Source of the DNA: HGM12998 sp900756495
GTDB taxonomy: Bacteria > Bacillota > Clostridia > Oscillospirales > Oscillospiraceae
Direction: 5' to 3'
NCBI GenBank assembly: GCA_958477305.1
Contig: CAUEFI010000005.1
Coordinates: forward strand, 62,001-126,000
Length of the DNA: 64,000 nt
This document shows positions 7,775 to 16,105 of this stretch, piece after piece. Each line of letters starts with the position of its first letter. Position 1 is the first letter of the stretch. A program made the position numbers and the translations under genes. The notes beneath the pieces are model-generated. The model saw nothing but the letters and a program-made list of their open reading frames with translations. It ran no database searches and was not told the DNA's origin.

Positions 7775-9127
7775 CTATTTGCCGACACAGAACCGCTCAA
7801 AGATCCGGCTGGTCACATCCTCACGGACCGTCCGGCCGGTGAGCTCGCCAAGGGCGGAGAGGGCCTCCTCTACGTCGGTGAGAAGTGCGTCGGGAGTGAT
7901 GTTTTCTTTCAGGGCCTGCCCGGCCCGCTCGACAGCGGCAAGGGCCCGACCCGCCGCCTCGGCCTGACGGGCGTTGGAGAGGGTCTCGCCAGCCGCCTCG
8001 ATACCGGAGGGAAAGAGGGCGGCCACCGCCGCCGACAGTTCTTTCAGGCCCGTGCCGGTCTTGGCGCTGACCGCCACCGCATCTGTCCACCCCGCCCACG
8101 CAGAATGGGCGGGCAGATCGGCTTTGGTGCGCAGCAGCAGGGTTGGGGCCAGCGCCCTGGCCTGGGCTAAAAGGGCGGCGTCCTCACGGGTGGGGGCGGC
8201 GGTGCCGTCAGCCAGAACCAGGATCAGGGCCGCCTCCCGCATGGCTGCCCGGCTGCGGGCCGTCCCCAGCCGTTCCACTTCATCCAGGGTCTCACGGAGT
8301 CCGGCTGTATCGATCAGCCGCAGGAGGACGCCGCCCATCATGGCCTTCTCTTCAATGGTGTCCCGAGTGGTGCCTGGAATATCTGTGACAATAGCCCGCT
8401 CATAGCCCAGCAGGGCGTTGAGAAGGGAGGACTTGCCAGCATTGGGAGCCCCCACAATCGCGCAGGGAACGCCGCGTGCGATGAAGCGTCCGCGGTCATA
8501 GGTGGAGAGGAGTAAACGGAGTTCATCCGCAGCCTGTGACAGGGCCGCGCGAATGACGTTGGCCTCAAAGGGATCGATATCCTCGTCGGGATAGTCCAAC
8601 ACGGCGTGGAAGTGGGCGAGCAGGTCGGTGAGATCGCTGTAGATGTGTTCCACACGGCGGCCCAGCGCCCCAGCGAGCTGTCCGGCGGCCTGCCGGGCGG
8701 CAGAGGGGGTTTCAGCGTCAATGAGATCGGCGACCGCCTCGGCCTGAATCAGATCCAGACGGCCATTGAGGAATGCGCGCTTGGTAAATTCCCCCGGCCC
8801 GGCTTGCCGGACCCCCTGGGCAAAGAGGGCCTCCAGCCCCATGCCCAGCACAGTAGGAGAACCGTGACATTGGATCTCAGCAGTGTCCTCTCCTGTGTAG
8901 CTCCCCGGGCCCCGGGATATGGTGGCCAGAGCCTGATCGATGGGAACCCCCTCGCGGTCATGGAGGGTACCGTAGACAAGCATACGGTTTTCACAGAGCT
9001 CCAGGGGTTGGCCGCTGGCAGGCTTAAAGACAGCTGAGGCTGCTGCAATGGCGCTGGGGCCGGACAGACGCAGGATCCCGATGGCGCTTGGAAGCGCTGA
9101 AGTGGCAATGGCTGCGATAGTGTCCAT
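7775..9127 (-). CDS. mnmE: tRNA modification GTPase MnmE
   Basis: A 450-residue protein of normal family length. The N-terminal folate-binding domain starts MDTIAAIATSALPSAIGILRLSG. A helical region follows, then the inserted G domain with GAPNAGKSSLLNALLG (P-loop), GTTRDT and DTAGLRET, and the C-terminal FCVGK carries the family's conserved cysteine. With MnmG it installs cmnm5U at the wobble position of tRNAs, using a folate-derived carbon. The ATG at 9127 follows GGGAGG; the frame stays open upstream but lacks family sequence. In many Firmicutes mnmE sits beside mnmG, jag and yidC near the origin; none of these are here. Confidence 0.96.
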   Translation of the reverse strand: MDTIAAIATSALPSAIGILRLSGPSAIAAASAVFKPASGQPLELCENRMLVYGTLHDREGVPIDQALATISRGPGSYTGEDTAEIQCHGSPTVLGMGLEALFAQGVRQAGPGEFTKRAFLNGRLDLIQAEAVADLIDAETPSAARQAAGQLAGALGRRVEHIYSDLTDLLAHFHAVLDYPDEDIDPFEANVIRAALSQAADELRLLLSTYDRGRFIARGVPCAIVGAPNAGKSSLLNALLGYERAIVTDIPGTTRDTIEEKAMMGGVLLRLIDTAGLRETLDEVERLGTARSRAAMREAALILVLADGTAAPTREDAALLAQARALAPTLLLRTKADLPAHSAWAGWTDAVAVSAKTGTGLKELSAAVAALFPSGIEAAGETLSNARQAEAAGRALAAVERAGQALKENITPDALLTDVEEALSALGELTGRTVREDVTSRIFERFCVGK

Positions 9128-9245
9128 ATGGAAATTCCTCCCGGTTACAAAAAAGTTTGTGCATTCCGCCGCGGATTTTTCTCTTGACATGGAATTATGT
9201 AAATTAATTCTGCATAGTCAGGCGCAGACTGTTTACATAAGGCCT

Positions 9246-9275
9246 TGTGGAAAACCATGTGGACAATGTGGAAAA
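9246..9275 (-). promoter_or_regulatory. Cluster of three DnaA-box-like 9-mers
   Basis: On the minus strand three 9-mers lie within 30 bp: TTTTCCACA (9267-9275), TTGTCCACA (9258-9266) and TTTTCCACA (9246-9254). The consensus is TTATCCACA. They are upstream of mnmE, with AT-rich sequence on both sides (9180-9235 and 9290-9360). Confidence 0.5.
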
Positions 9276-9411
9276 GCTTGCGGCACTGCAATTTACAAGA
9301 TTTTTGTATTTTTTACACGGTGAATACATTGCTGCATAGAAGGTACCAAAGGAATTTTTACAGGGAACTTCGAAAACAGCGCCCCGCCTGATGAAGGAGG
9401 GGCGCTGTGGA

Positions 9412-10815
9412 TTAGATCTGTGCACAGAGCCGGTCGCTGATGACGCGGGCAACCTTTACGCCGGAGGCCCCCGCTTGGGCTAGGCCGCGGGTGACGCCGG
9501 CGCCGTCTCCGATGGCAAAAAAATTGGGCAGGGCGGTCTCCAAATCACCGGACAGCGCCAGGCGGGAGGAATAAAATTTGACTTCCGCGCCATAGAGAAG
9601 GGTGTCATAGTTGGCGGTACCCGGCGCCAGCTTGTCCAGGGCATAGATCATCTCAATGATATCGTCCAGCTGCCGTTTGGGAAGAGCCAGGGACAAATCG
9701 CCGGGGGTGGCGGCGGTGAGGGTGGGGCGGGTAAAGGACTTGCCCAGCCTGTGCTCATTGGTGCGCACCCCCTTGATGAGATCCCCAAAGCGCTGGACCA
9801 GTACTCCTCCAGCCAGCATGTTGGACAGGGAGGCGATATGCTTGCCGTACCGGTAGGGCTCGTTGAAGGGCTGGGTAAACCGGTTGGACACCAGAAGAGC
9901 GAAGTTGGTGTTCTCGCTTTGGAGGGCGGGATCTGCATAAGAGTGGCCGTTGACGGTATTGATACCTTCGACATTTTCAGCCACCACATGGCCGTATGGA
10001 TTCATACAGAACGTACGGACCTGATCCCCGTATTGTTTGGTGCGATAGACCAGCTTGGATTCGTATACCACATCGGTGATGTGTTCAAAAATTTTGGCGG
10101 GAAGCTCCACGCGGACGCCGATATCCACCTGGTTGTTGATAAGTTCGATCCCCAGATCCTTGCATTGATTGGCAAACCACTCGGCCCCGGAGCGCCCGGG
10201 CGCAGCGATGAGCCACTTGCACGACACGGTATCCCCCTTGGCAGTGGTGAGGCGGTATCCCTCCGATCCGAGATTTTCGATGGTAGCTACGGCAGTGTGG
10301 AAGCGGTAGTCTACAAACTCCTTGACCGTCTCGTAGATGCTCTTGAGAATATTCAGGTTGTTCTCGGTTCCCAGGTGCTTGCACCGGGCCTGCAGAAGGT
10401 GAAGATCATATTCCAGAGCTCTCTTCTCCAGGGCCTGTGCTGCCGGGGTATCAGTGGAAAAGACCTTGTCTGTAGCTCCATGCTTCATGTTGATGGAATC
10501 TACATAGTCGATGAGATCCATGACCTCCTGTTTGGTCATAAAATCGGTGAGCCAGCCTCCAAAGGCAGTGGTAAAGTTGTATTTGCCATCGGAAAAGGCT
10601 CCGGCTCCGCCAAAGCCGCACATGGTGTCGCACACCTTGCAGTGAATGCACTCCTTTACTCTGCCCGCAACAATGGGACAACTCCGGCTGTAGATATCGG
10701 CGCCCTGATCCAGGGTGACCACTTTAAGCCCGGGCTGCAGGCGCATCAGCTCATATCCCGCAAAAATGCCGGCCTCGCCGCAGCCGATAATCGCTACGTC
10801 GTATTGTGTGTTCAT
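9412..10815 (-). CDS. FAD-dependent oxidoreductase (COG2509-type)
   Basis: A 467-residue flavoprotein. The N-terminal Rossmann motif is VAIIGCGEAGIFAGYEL. A four-cysteine stretch around residue 57 (CIHCKVCDTMCGFGG) may bind Fe-S or be structural. The C-terminal FAD closure is IGDGAGVTRGLAQAGASGVKVARVI. Proteins of this type are common in Clostridia and often annotated only as NAD(P)/FAD-dependent oxidoreductase; the substrate is unknown. It stands alone, about 280 bp from mnmE and about 95 bp from spoIID, all on the same strand. Confidence 0.88.
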   Translation of the reverse strand: MNTQYDVAIIGCGEAGIFAGYELMRLQPGLKVVTLDQGADIYSRSCPIVAGRVKECIHCKVCDTMCGFGGAGAFSDGKYNFTTAFGGWLTDFMTKQEVMDLIDYVDSINMKHGATDKVFSTDTPAAQALEKRALEYDLHLLQARCKHLGTENNLNILKSIYETVKEFVDYRFHTAVATIENLGSEGYRLTTAKGDTVSCKWLIAAPGRSGAEWFANQCKDLGIELINNQVDIGVRVELPAKIFEHITDVVYESKLVYRTKQYGDQVRTFCMNPYGHVVAENVEGINTVNGHSYADPALQSENTNFALLVSNRFTQPFNEPYRYGKHIASLSNMLAGGVLVQRFGDLIKGVRTNEHRLGKSFTRPTLTAATPGDLSLALPKRQLDDIIEMIYALDKLAPGTANYDTLLYGAEVKFYSSRLALSGDLETALPNFFAIGDGAGVTRGLAQAGASGVKVARVISDRLCAQI

Positions 10816-10911
10816 GTGCGTTCTCTCACCTTTTTATCATATTGGGGTCTAATAAACCCACCACATTATATCATAGCTGTCAATAGCCTTGCCTGGATAT
10901 AAGGCCTGCAA

Positions 10912-11943
10912 TTACTCTGTAGGGCCGGGGGCGCTGGTTTCCAACGGGGCAATGGCCACCCCCGTGTAGTACCATTTTATAATTTCCTCCCAGGTCTTTC
11001 CCTCCCTGGCCAGAGCATTGGCGCCGTACTGACTCATCCCCACACCATGGCCATATCCGGTCACAGAGAAGACGATCTCCTCAGCACCGGGGGTTACGGT
11101 GAAGTGGGCCGAACGAAGGCTCAGCAAAGTGCGCAGAGTACCGCCTCCCACGGTGACACCGCCAATGGTAATGGTCTCCACGCCACCGCTGGAGTTAAAG
11201 GCTGGAGCTGCAAACCAGTCTGCGGGGCCGCCGCTCAAATCTGCTTCCGGATATTCTGAAAGGAACCGTGATTTGAATTCTTCCGGAGTGAAGGAGACGG
11301 AGGAGTGCCAGTTGGGGACCTCCTCTCCCTCCGGGCTGTCCACGCTGATGAGATAGGGGACGGCGTTTCCCCAGACCTCCACGGCGTCCACTGTTCTTCC
11401 GGCAGAGGAAGAGTGGAAGACGGCCTGGATGGGCTGCCCGTCATAGAGGATGATCATGCCGTCAGTATCGGCCACGGCGGAGGCTATTTTCTGCGTATAG
11501 AGCTCAGCCTGCTCCCCCCAGTTTCCGGAGGCGGCCTGAGGATCGATGTAGGCCTGGCAACAGGTGATGTCTGTGCACACGTCGGCATCGGGATGTCCCT
11601 CCACAGTGCGGCCCATCTTGGAGACCGTATAGGTTCGTGCGGCGGCAGCCTGGGCCTTTAGGGCCTCCGGCTCAAAAGAGGCGGGCATCTCGGCGGCTAC
11701 CACCCGCCACAGGTACTTGTCCAGCGGGAGGGTTAGGATTTCCCCATCTCCCAGGTCCACCCGGACAGAGATCCGGCTGTCAGATGAGGCAGGAGACGGT
11801 GTAATGACCGTACGGTCCAAAGGGAGGGAACCGGTAGGGAGGGGAGTCTCTTCCGCGGCCGGTCCACCGCCCTTGGCGAGTAACAGGGGCAGGAGGAACA
11901 ACAGGAGCAGAAGCGCCCATGCCGTTGCTACCGTCTGTTTCAT
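10912..11943 (-). CDS. spoIID: Stage II sporulation protein D (SpoIID/LytB family)
   Basis: A 343-residue protein, the same length as I recall for Bacillus SpoIID. A signal-anchor helix (about 8-24) is followed by a Pro-rich linker and the SpoIID domain: YLWRVVAAEMPASFEPEALKAQAAAARTY carries the catalytic glutamate (AAEMP). HSSSAGRT, WGNAVPYLISVDSP and GYGHGVGMSQYGANALA are the other family blocks. It is a lytic transglycosylase that cleaves denuded glycan strands during engulfment, working with SpoIIP and SpoIIM in the mother-cell membrane. Those partners are not in this window. Confidence 0.93.
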   Translation of the reverse strand: MKQTVATAWALLLLLFLLPLLLAKGGGPAAEETPLPTGSLPLDRTVITPSPASSDSRISVRVDLGDGEILTLPLDKYLWRVVAAEMPASFEPEALKAQAAAARTYTVSKMGRTVEGHPDADVCTDITCCQAYIDPQAASGNWGEQAELYTQKIASAVADTDGMIILYDGQPIQAVFHSSSAGRTVDAVEVWGNAVPYLISVDSPEGEEVPNWHSSVSFTPEEFKSRFLSEYPEADLSGGPADWFAAPAFNSSGGVETITIGGVTVGGGTLRTLLSLRSAHFTVTPGAEEIVFSVTGYGHGVGMSQYGANALAREGKTWEEIIKWYYTGVAIAPLETSAPGPTE

Positions 11944-12058
11944 AATCCATTCCTCCCCAAGGAAATTTTGCAGGAAAATACCTGAATTTATTCAAAACAT
12001 CCCCTGACACCATCAAAGCTTTTCCACTCTAAAAGTCCGAATTTGTATTGTATTCCAA

Positions 12059-12087
12059 TTGACCGGCCAACAAGGAAGGAGTACAAT
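12059..12087 (+). promoter_or_regulatory. Sigma-A promoter of the citrate synthase gene
   Basis: TTGACC, 17 bp, TACAAT; 36 bp before the ATG at 12124. A Shine-Dalgarno AAAGGAG follows. Confidence 0.65.
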
Positions 12088-12123
12088 AAAAAATACAAAA
12101 TATGGGCAAAGGAGCTTTGAAGG

Positions 12124-13491
12124 ATGCAGAACGCGGACAGGGATACTTCCATGGACTTTATAGAAAGTCTATGCGGTGAATTTCAGAAGCATAACTACAT
12201 TGATCCGGCCTACTATGAAAAGTGGGACGTGAAGCGGGGACTGCGCAATGCAGACGGCACCGGCGTCATGGCGGGGGTTACCCAGATCGGCAATGTACTG
12301 GGTTACTATGTGCAGGACGGCGAGCGGGTTCCCATGCCCGGCAAGCTCATTTACCGGGGCATCGACGTGGAGGAGCTCATCGACGGCTTTGTGTCTGAGG
12401 GCCGCTTTGGCTTTGAGGAGACGGCGTATCTCCTTCTCTTTGGAGCGCTGCCCACCCGGGAGCAGCTTACCATGTTTCAGGGACTGCTGTCCGGTTATCA
12501 TACCCTGCCCCATATGTTTACCGAAGATATGATTATCAAGGCCCCCAGCCCAGACGTGATGAACAAGCTGGGCCGTGCGGTGCTGGCGCTGTACTCCTAT
12601 GCGGATGCCCCCGACGATAAGTCTTTGCCAAACGAGCTGCGCCAGGCCATTCAGCTGATTGCCCGGGTACCGGTCATTGTGGCCCACGCCTTTGCTGTGA
12701 AGCGCCACTATTACGACAATGAGTCCCTCTATCTCCACCGGCCCCAGGAGGGGCTGAGCGTGGCTGAAAATTTCCTCTATTCGGTGCGTCATGACAACCG
12801 CTTTACCCAGGAGGAGGCCAGACTGCTTGACCTGTGTCTGGTGCTCCATGCCGAGCACGGCGGCGGCAATAACTCCGCCTTTGCCTGCCGGGTGCTCTCC
12901 TCCTCCGGCACCGACATCTACTCCGCCATCTCCGCAGCCGTAGGCTCCCTCAAGGGGCCGCGACACGGCGGCGCCAACAAAAAGGTGATGGAGATGTTCG
13001 GCCATATTGAGGCGAATGTCAAGGACTGGAAGGATGACGACGAGATAAGGGCCTTTCTGGGCGCCCTGCTGAGAAAGGAGGCGGGGGACCGCTCCGGCCT
13101 TATCTACGGCATGGGTCATGCTATCTATACCCTCTCTGACCCGCGGGCCGTCATACTGAAAAGGTTTGCCAAAAAGCTGGCGGCGCAAAAGGGAATGCTG
13201 GACGAGTTCGAGCTCTTTGAGTCGGTGGAACGCCTTACGCCTGAGGTGCTGCTCTCGGTGAAAGGGGAGGACAAAGTGGTCTGCGCCAATGTCGATATGT
13301 TCTCCGGTATGGTGTACAAAATGATGGGTATCCCGGTAGAGCTCTATACCCCGCTCTTTGCCGTGGCCCGCATGGTTGGCTGGTGTGCCCACCGCATTGA
13401 GGAGGTCTACCAGACAGGCAATCGCATCATTCGCCCCGCCTACAAGGCGGTAGCCCCCATGCGGACCTTTGTGCCTCTGGATCAGAGGTAG
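12124..13491 (+). CDS. gltA: Citrate synthase (citrate/2-methylcitrate synthase family)
   Basis: A 455-residue type I-like enzyme. Active-site blocks are LHAEHGGGNNSAFACRVLSSSGTD (the substrate-binding His), KGPRHGGANKKVMEM, and YGMGHAIYTLSDPRAVILKRFAK with the second catalytic His. It condenses oxaloacetate and acetyl-CoA in the cytosol, probably for glutamate synthesis in an anaerobe. Re-citrate synthase is a different family and is excluded by these motifs. Aconitase and isocitrate dehydrogenase genes are not adjacent. A terminator follows at 13501. Confidence 0.95.
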   Translation: MQNADRDTSMDFIESLCGEFQKHNYIDPAYYEKWDVKRGLRNADGTGVMAGVTQIGNVLGYYVQDGERVPMPGKLIYRGIDVEELIDGFVSEGRFGFEETAYLLLFGALPTREQLTMFQGLLSGYHTLPHMFTEDMIIKAPSPDVMNKLGRAVLALYSYADAPDDKSLPNELRQAIQLIARVPVIVAHAFAVKRHYYDNESLYLHRPQEGLSVAENFLYSVRHDNRFTQEEARLLDLCLVLHAEHGGGNNSAFACRVLSSSGTDIYSAISAAVGSLKGPRHGGANKKVMEMFGHIEANVKDWKDDDEIRAFLGALLRKEAGDRSGLIYGMGHAIYTLSDPRAVILKRFAKKLAAQKGMLDEFELFESVERLTPEVLLSVKGEDKVVCANVDMFSGMVYKMMGIPVELYTPLFAVARMVGWCAHRIEEVYQTGNRIIRPAYKAVAPMRTFVPLDQR

Positions 13492-13494
13492 ACA

Positions 13495-13536
13495 TAAAAA
13501 TTCCCTCTCTCATACGTGATGAGAGAGGGAATTTTA
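13495..13536. terminator. Two-way terminator between gltA and the zinc-ribbon gene
   Basis: A 13-bp perfect stem (13501-13513 with 13519-13531) has an A-run on the left and TTTT on the right, between two convergent genes. Confidence 0.85.
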
Positions 13537-13549
13537 CGTTGGAATGGTG

Positions 13550-13939
13550 TCAGCTCTTTTCTTCAAAGCTGACGCCGCAGTTGCGGCAGTTGACGGTGAT
13601 CTTGCCCTTGCCCCGGGGAACGCGCAGATATTGGCCGCAGTTGGGACACCGGAAATAGCGGTGATCCCGGTCCCGGTGTATGGTACGGCGCATTTTGTAC
13701 CAGCGGATGATCGGGCCGGCTAAAGTCATAAAGCGGGCATTTTCCGCCCGCCGGCGGTCAATTTGCCGGGACAGCATCCGATAGAGATCCCAGACAAGTA
13801 CAATCAACGCTACCCAGGACAAAAATCCCAGATGGGGAATATTGGAGAGAAGAATCAGGATTACATAGCTCCCGAGCAGAAAAAAGGAGAGCTGATCGCC
13901 GCCGTACCGACCGTACATCATTCGTCTGAGCCAGTTCAT
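13550..13939 (-). CDS. Membrane protein with C-terminal zinc ribbon
   Basis: A 129-residue protein with two hydrophobic segments (about 17-34 and 38-53). A basic linker (RQIDRRRAENARF) leads to a C-terminal four-cysteine ribbon: CPNCG near residue 99 and CRNCG near 118. The ribbon would face the cytoplasm if both ends do. I do not recognise a function; proteins of this build are common near growth-related genes in Clostridia. Confidence 0.75.
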   Translation of the reverse strand: MNWLRRMMYGRYGGDQLSFFLLGSYVILILLSNIPHLGFLSWVALIVLVWDLYRMLSRQIDRRRAENARFMTLAGPIIRWYKMRRTIHRDRDHRYFRCPNCGQYLRVPRGKGKITVNCRNCGVSFEEKS

Positions 13940-14065
13940 AAAAGGTACGTCGTCTCCTTTGCCAAAAGCTGAGAGGAAGTCCTTACGATTTTCTTAACAG
14001 TAGTATGATAGCGCCTCTCATGGCTTCCGTCAAGGAAGAAAGCGTAAACAAAATGTGAATTGTGC

Positions 14066-14094
14066 TTGCACAGGGCGAAAAAAGCCGCTATACT
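14066..14094 (+). promoter_or_regulatory. Sigma-A promoter of the dCMP deaminase gene
   Basis: TTGCAC, 17 bp, TATACT; about 30 bp before the ATG at 14124. Confidence 0.65.
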
Positions 14095-14123
14095 GGGGGA
14101 AAACAAGTGATGGAGGCTCATTT

Positions 14124-14612
14124 ATGGGACGAATTGACAAGGAGAACTATTACTTGGATATTGCACAGACTGTGGCTGAGCGCTCTACCTGCCTGCGCCG
14201 GTGTTACGGCGCCATCTTGGTTCGCAACGACGAGATTATAGCCACCGGTTACAATGGCGCACCCAGAGGACGGAAGAACTGTGTGGATTTAAACTACTGT
14301 ACCCGGGAAGCCCTGAATATTCCATCAGGCCAGCGATACGAGTTGTGCCGTTCGGTTCATGCCGAGGCGAACTGCATTATCTCGGCTTCACGCAGCGAGA
14401 TGCTGGGGGCCACACTCTATATGGCCTGCGTCAACCCTGCCGATGGGGCCCTGATCCCCGATTCAACCTCCTGCTCCATGTGCCGCCGGCAGATCATCAA
14501 TGCCGGTATTGAGCGTGTCGTCATTCGGGACACCAGGACTGACTACAGGATAGTGGAGGTCCGGGCATGGATTGAAGACGACGATTCCCTTCCTGTTCGG
14601 CAGGGAGAGTGA
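14124..14612 (+). CDS. Deoxycytidylate (dCMP) deaminase-like zinc enzyme
   Basis: A 162-residue CDA-fold protein. The zinc site is VHAEANCI (His and catalytic Glu) near residue 79 and SCSMCRR near 118, in place of the usual PCxxC. The early block GAILVRNDEIIATGYNGAPRGRKNC and the inserted CTREALNIPSGQRYE are typical of ComEB/dCMP deaminases, which make dUMP for thymidylate synthesis. GGAGG lies 9 bases before the ATG. Confidence 0.9.
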   Translation: MGRIDKENYYLDIAQTVAERSTCLRRCYGAILVRNDEIIATGYNGAPRGRKNCVDLNYCTREALNIPSGQRYELCRSVHAEANCIISASRSEMLGATLYMACVNPADGALIPDSTSCSMCRRQIINAGIERVVIRDTRTDYRIVEVRAWIEDDDSLPVRQGE

Positions 14613-14625
14613 GAAAAACAAGAAC

Positions 14626-14664
14626 AGGGCTGCGTGCCGATCCGGCACGCAGCCCTATTTTTTT
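14626..14664 (+). terminator. Strong terminator shared by dCMP deaminase and the XRE gene end
   Basis: A 14-bp stem (14626-14639 with 14643-14656) is followed by a T-run. The T-run also encodes the last Lys-Lys-stop of the opposite-strand XRE gene, so terminator and coding end overlap. Confidence 0.85.
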
Positions 14665-14981
14665 GCCATTCGAAGCTCCAGGTCCAAAAGAGAGCGGATG
14701 GTCTCGCGTCCGCGTCCATCCAGGGAACGATACTGTTTCAGAAGGTGCCGCTCCTCGGAGGTAAAGGTATTCATGGTTTCCCGTACCTCGGTGCGGCCAA
14801 AAAGGTAGTCGAGGCTGATGCCATAGAAGTCTGCCAGGGCCAGCAGGGACTCGTAGCCAAGCTGCCGCCGTCCCGCCTCATACAGCGCATAGGCCGAGCG
14901 AGAGATGTTGAGCACGTCTGCTAGATCCTGCTGTGTCTTTCCACGCAGGAGCCGCAGGCTTTTTAACCGCTGACCGATCAA
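14655..14981 (-). CDS. XRE-family transcriptional regulator
   Basis: A 108-residue protein. The N-terminal helix-turn-helix (GQRLKSLRLLRGKTQQDLADVLNISRSAYALYEAGRRQLGYESLLALADFYGISLDYLFG) is a textbook HTH_3 domain. The helical tail resembles a dimerisation segment. It is divergent from the GGDEF gene, and a 15-bp palindrome at 15046 between them is a candidate operator. Confidence 0.9.
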   Translation of the reverse strand: MIGQRLKSLRLLRGKTQQDLADVLNISRSAYALYEAGRRQLGYESLLALADFYGISLDYLFGRTEVRETMNTFTSEERHLLKQYRSLDGRGRETIRSLLDLELRMAKK

Positions 14982-15045
14982 CTTCCCACCTCCTGTTTTT
15001 GCTTTTGTATATTATACAGAGGGACGCTTTTAATACCTAGAATAG

Positions 15046-15060
15046 GTTACAATACGTAAC
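15046..15060. promoter_or_regulatory. Candidate XRE operator palindrome
   Basis: GTTAC-AATAC-GTAAC, in the AT-rich gap between the XRE gene and the GGDEF gene, 30 bp upstream of the GGDEF promoter. Confidence 0.45.
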
Positions 15061-15089
15061 ATAATTATATAAATATCTATAATATTTTA

Positions 15090-15118
15090 TTGACATAGAG
15101 ACAAAATGAAACTATACT
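15090..15118 (+). promoter_or_regulatory. Sigma-A promoter of the GGDEF gene
   Basis: TTGACA, 17 bp, TATACT; 36 bp before the ATG at 15155. Confidence 0.75.
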
Positions 15119-15154
15119 AAAATTTGCTGAATTTAGTTATAAGGGGGCGGAGGC

Positions 15155-15850
15155 ATGGAACGTCAGGGACAGCGGAGACTGAGAGAACGGACTGATATCC
15201 AGGCAGCTGTTCTGGGGGCCGTATCGGCAGGCCTGACAGCTGCTGCAGCGCTGTTCCTGTGTGCAGCACTGACGGCGGAGCGGGCATGGCCATGGGTGAT
15301 ACTGGCGGCGGCGGCTGTGGCCGCTTTTAGCGCACTGTGGGCGCGAAGAAGATTCCGGAGGCTCTCCAATCCCTCTTACTGCGATTTGGCCAGTACCGAT
15401 TACCTGACACAGCTCAAAAACCGCAACGCCTTTGAGGTGGATCTGGAAAATCTAAGTGACGCGGAATGCGAAAAGATGGGCCTCATCTTAATGGATTTGG
15501 ATAACCTGAAGGAGGTAAACGACACTTTGGGTCATACAGCTGGAGATCAGTATTTGCGCAGTGCGGCCGACGCAATGCGGAAGGCGGCTTGCAAGAGAGC
15601 GGTCGCCTATCGTGTAGGAGGAGACGAATTTGTCCTCTTGGTCCGGCAGACCGGAGAGAAGGAACTGGAAGAGCTTTCTGAGGAAATTGCAGCACAGTTT
15701 GCCCAGGGACGTCCGCCGTGGAATCTGACGCTCTCACTGTCGGTGGGATGGGCGGCCTTTGACGGTAATCTGGATGCCGGCTTTTGGGGAACATACTGCA
15801 GGGCAGACCAGCGGATGTATGCCAACAAGCAGGGGCGACGGGGGAGATAA
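15155..15850 (+). CDS. Membrane-anchored GGDEF protein (probable diguanylate cyclase)
   Basis: A 231-residue protein. Two TM helices (about 18-42 and 46-64) lie ahead of a GGDEF domain: DYLTQLKNRNAFEVDL, LILMDLDNLKEVNDTLGHTAGDQYL, and an intact YRVGGDEFVLL. The C-terminal half is shortened and an inhibitory RxxD is not obvious. It would make cyclic di-GMP from GTP on the cytoplasmic face. It is monocistronic, with its own promoter and terminator. Confidence 0.88.
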   Translation: MERQGQRRLRERTDIQAAVLGAVSAGLTAAAALFLCAALTAERAWPWVILAAAAVAAFSALWARRRFRRLSNPSYCDLASTDYLTQLKNRNAFEVDLENLSDAECEKMGLILMDLDNLKEVNDTLGHTAGDQYLRSAADAMRKAACKRAVAYRVGGDEFVLLVRQTGEKELEELSEEIAAQFAQGRPPWNLTLSLSVGWAAFDGNLDAGFWGTYCRADQRMYANKQGRRGR

Positions 15851-15884
15851 GCCGGAGAACGACGGGTCGTTCTCCGGCTTTTGT
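15851..15884 (+). terminator. Terminator of the GGDEF gene
   Basis: A 13-bp stem (15851-15863 with 15866-15878) is followed by TTTTGTTTC, starting one base after the stop codon. Confidence 0.9.
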
Positions 15885-15927
15885 TTCATTAAGATGGTAT
15901 GAAGTTTTGTGTAGGGAACGAATTATC

Positions 15928-15956
15928 TTGACAGAAAAGCAACGGGGACTTAAAAT
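15928..15956 (+). promoter_or_regulatory. Sigma-A promoter of rny
   Basis: A perfect TTGACA, 17 bp, TAAAAT. The leader before rny is about 145 nt long and contains a small hairpin near 16040. Confidence 0.65.
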
Positions 15957-16105
15957 AGTTTAGGTGTAGTTTTTTGAAAAACGAGGGGTAGGTTTTTCAA
16001 TTTTTGTGCGTCTTGGACAAGAGGGCCGGGGCGTCGCAATTCCTTTTGTGGGAATCACCATATAGAAAAGATATTTGAGAAAGGACGGAGGTGTGCTCTG
16101 AGCAT

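Noticed and set aside
9180..9360. The chromosome origin oriC
   Set aside because: dnaA, dnaN and the usual neighbours are absent and only three boxes occur, so an origin call is not justified.
12169..13392. 407-residue minus-strand frame opposite citrate synthase
   Set aside because: A stop-free shadow of a GC-rich gene; no start signal and no family likeness. The same holds for the long antisense frames over the MOP gene, rny, thrS and the P-type ATPase.
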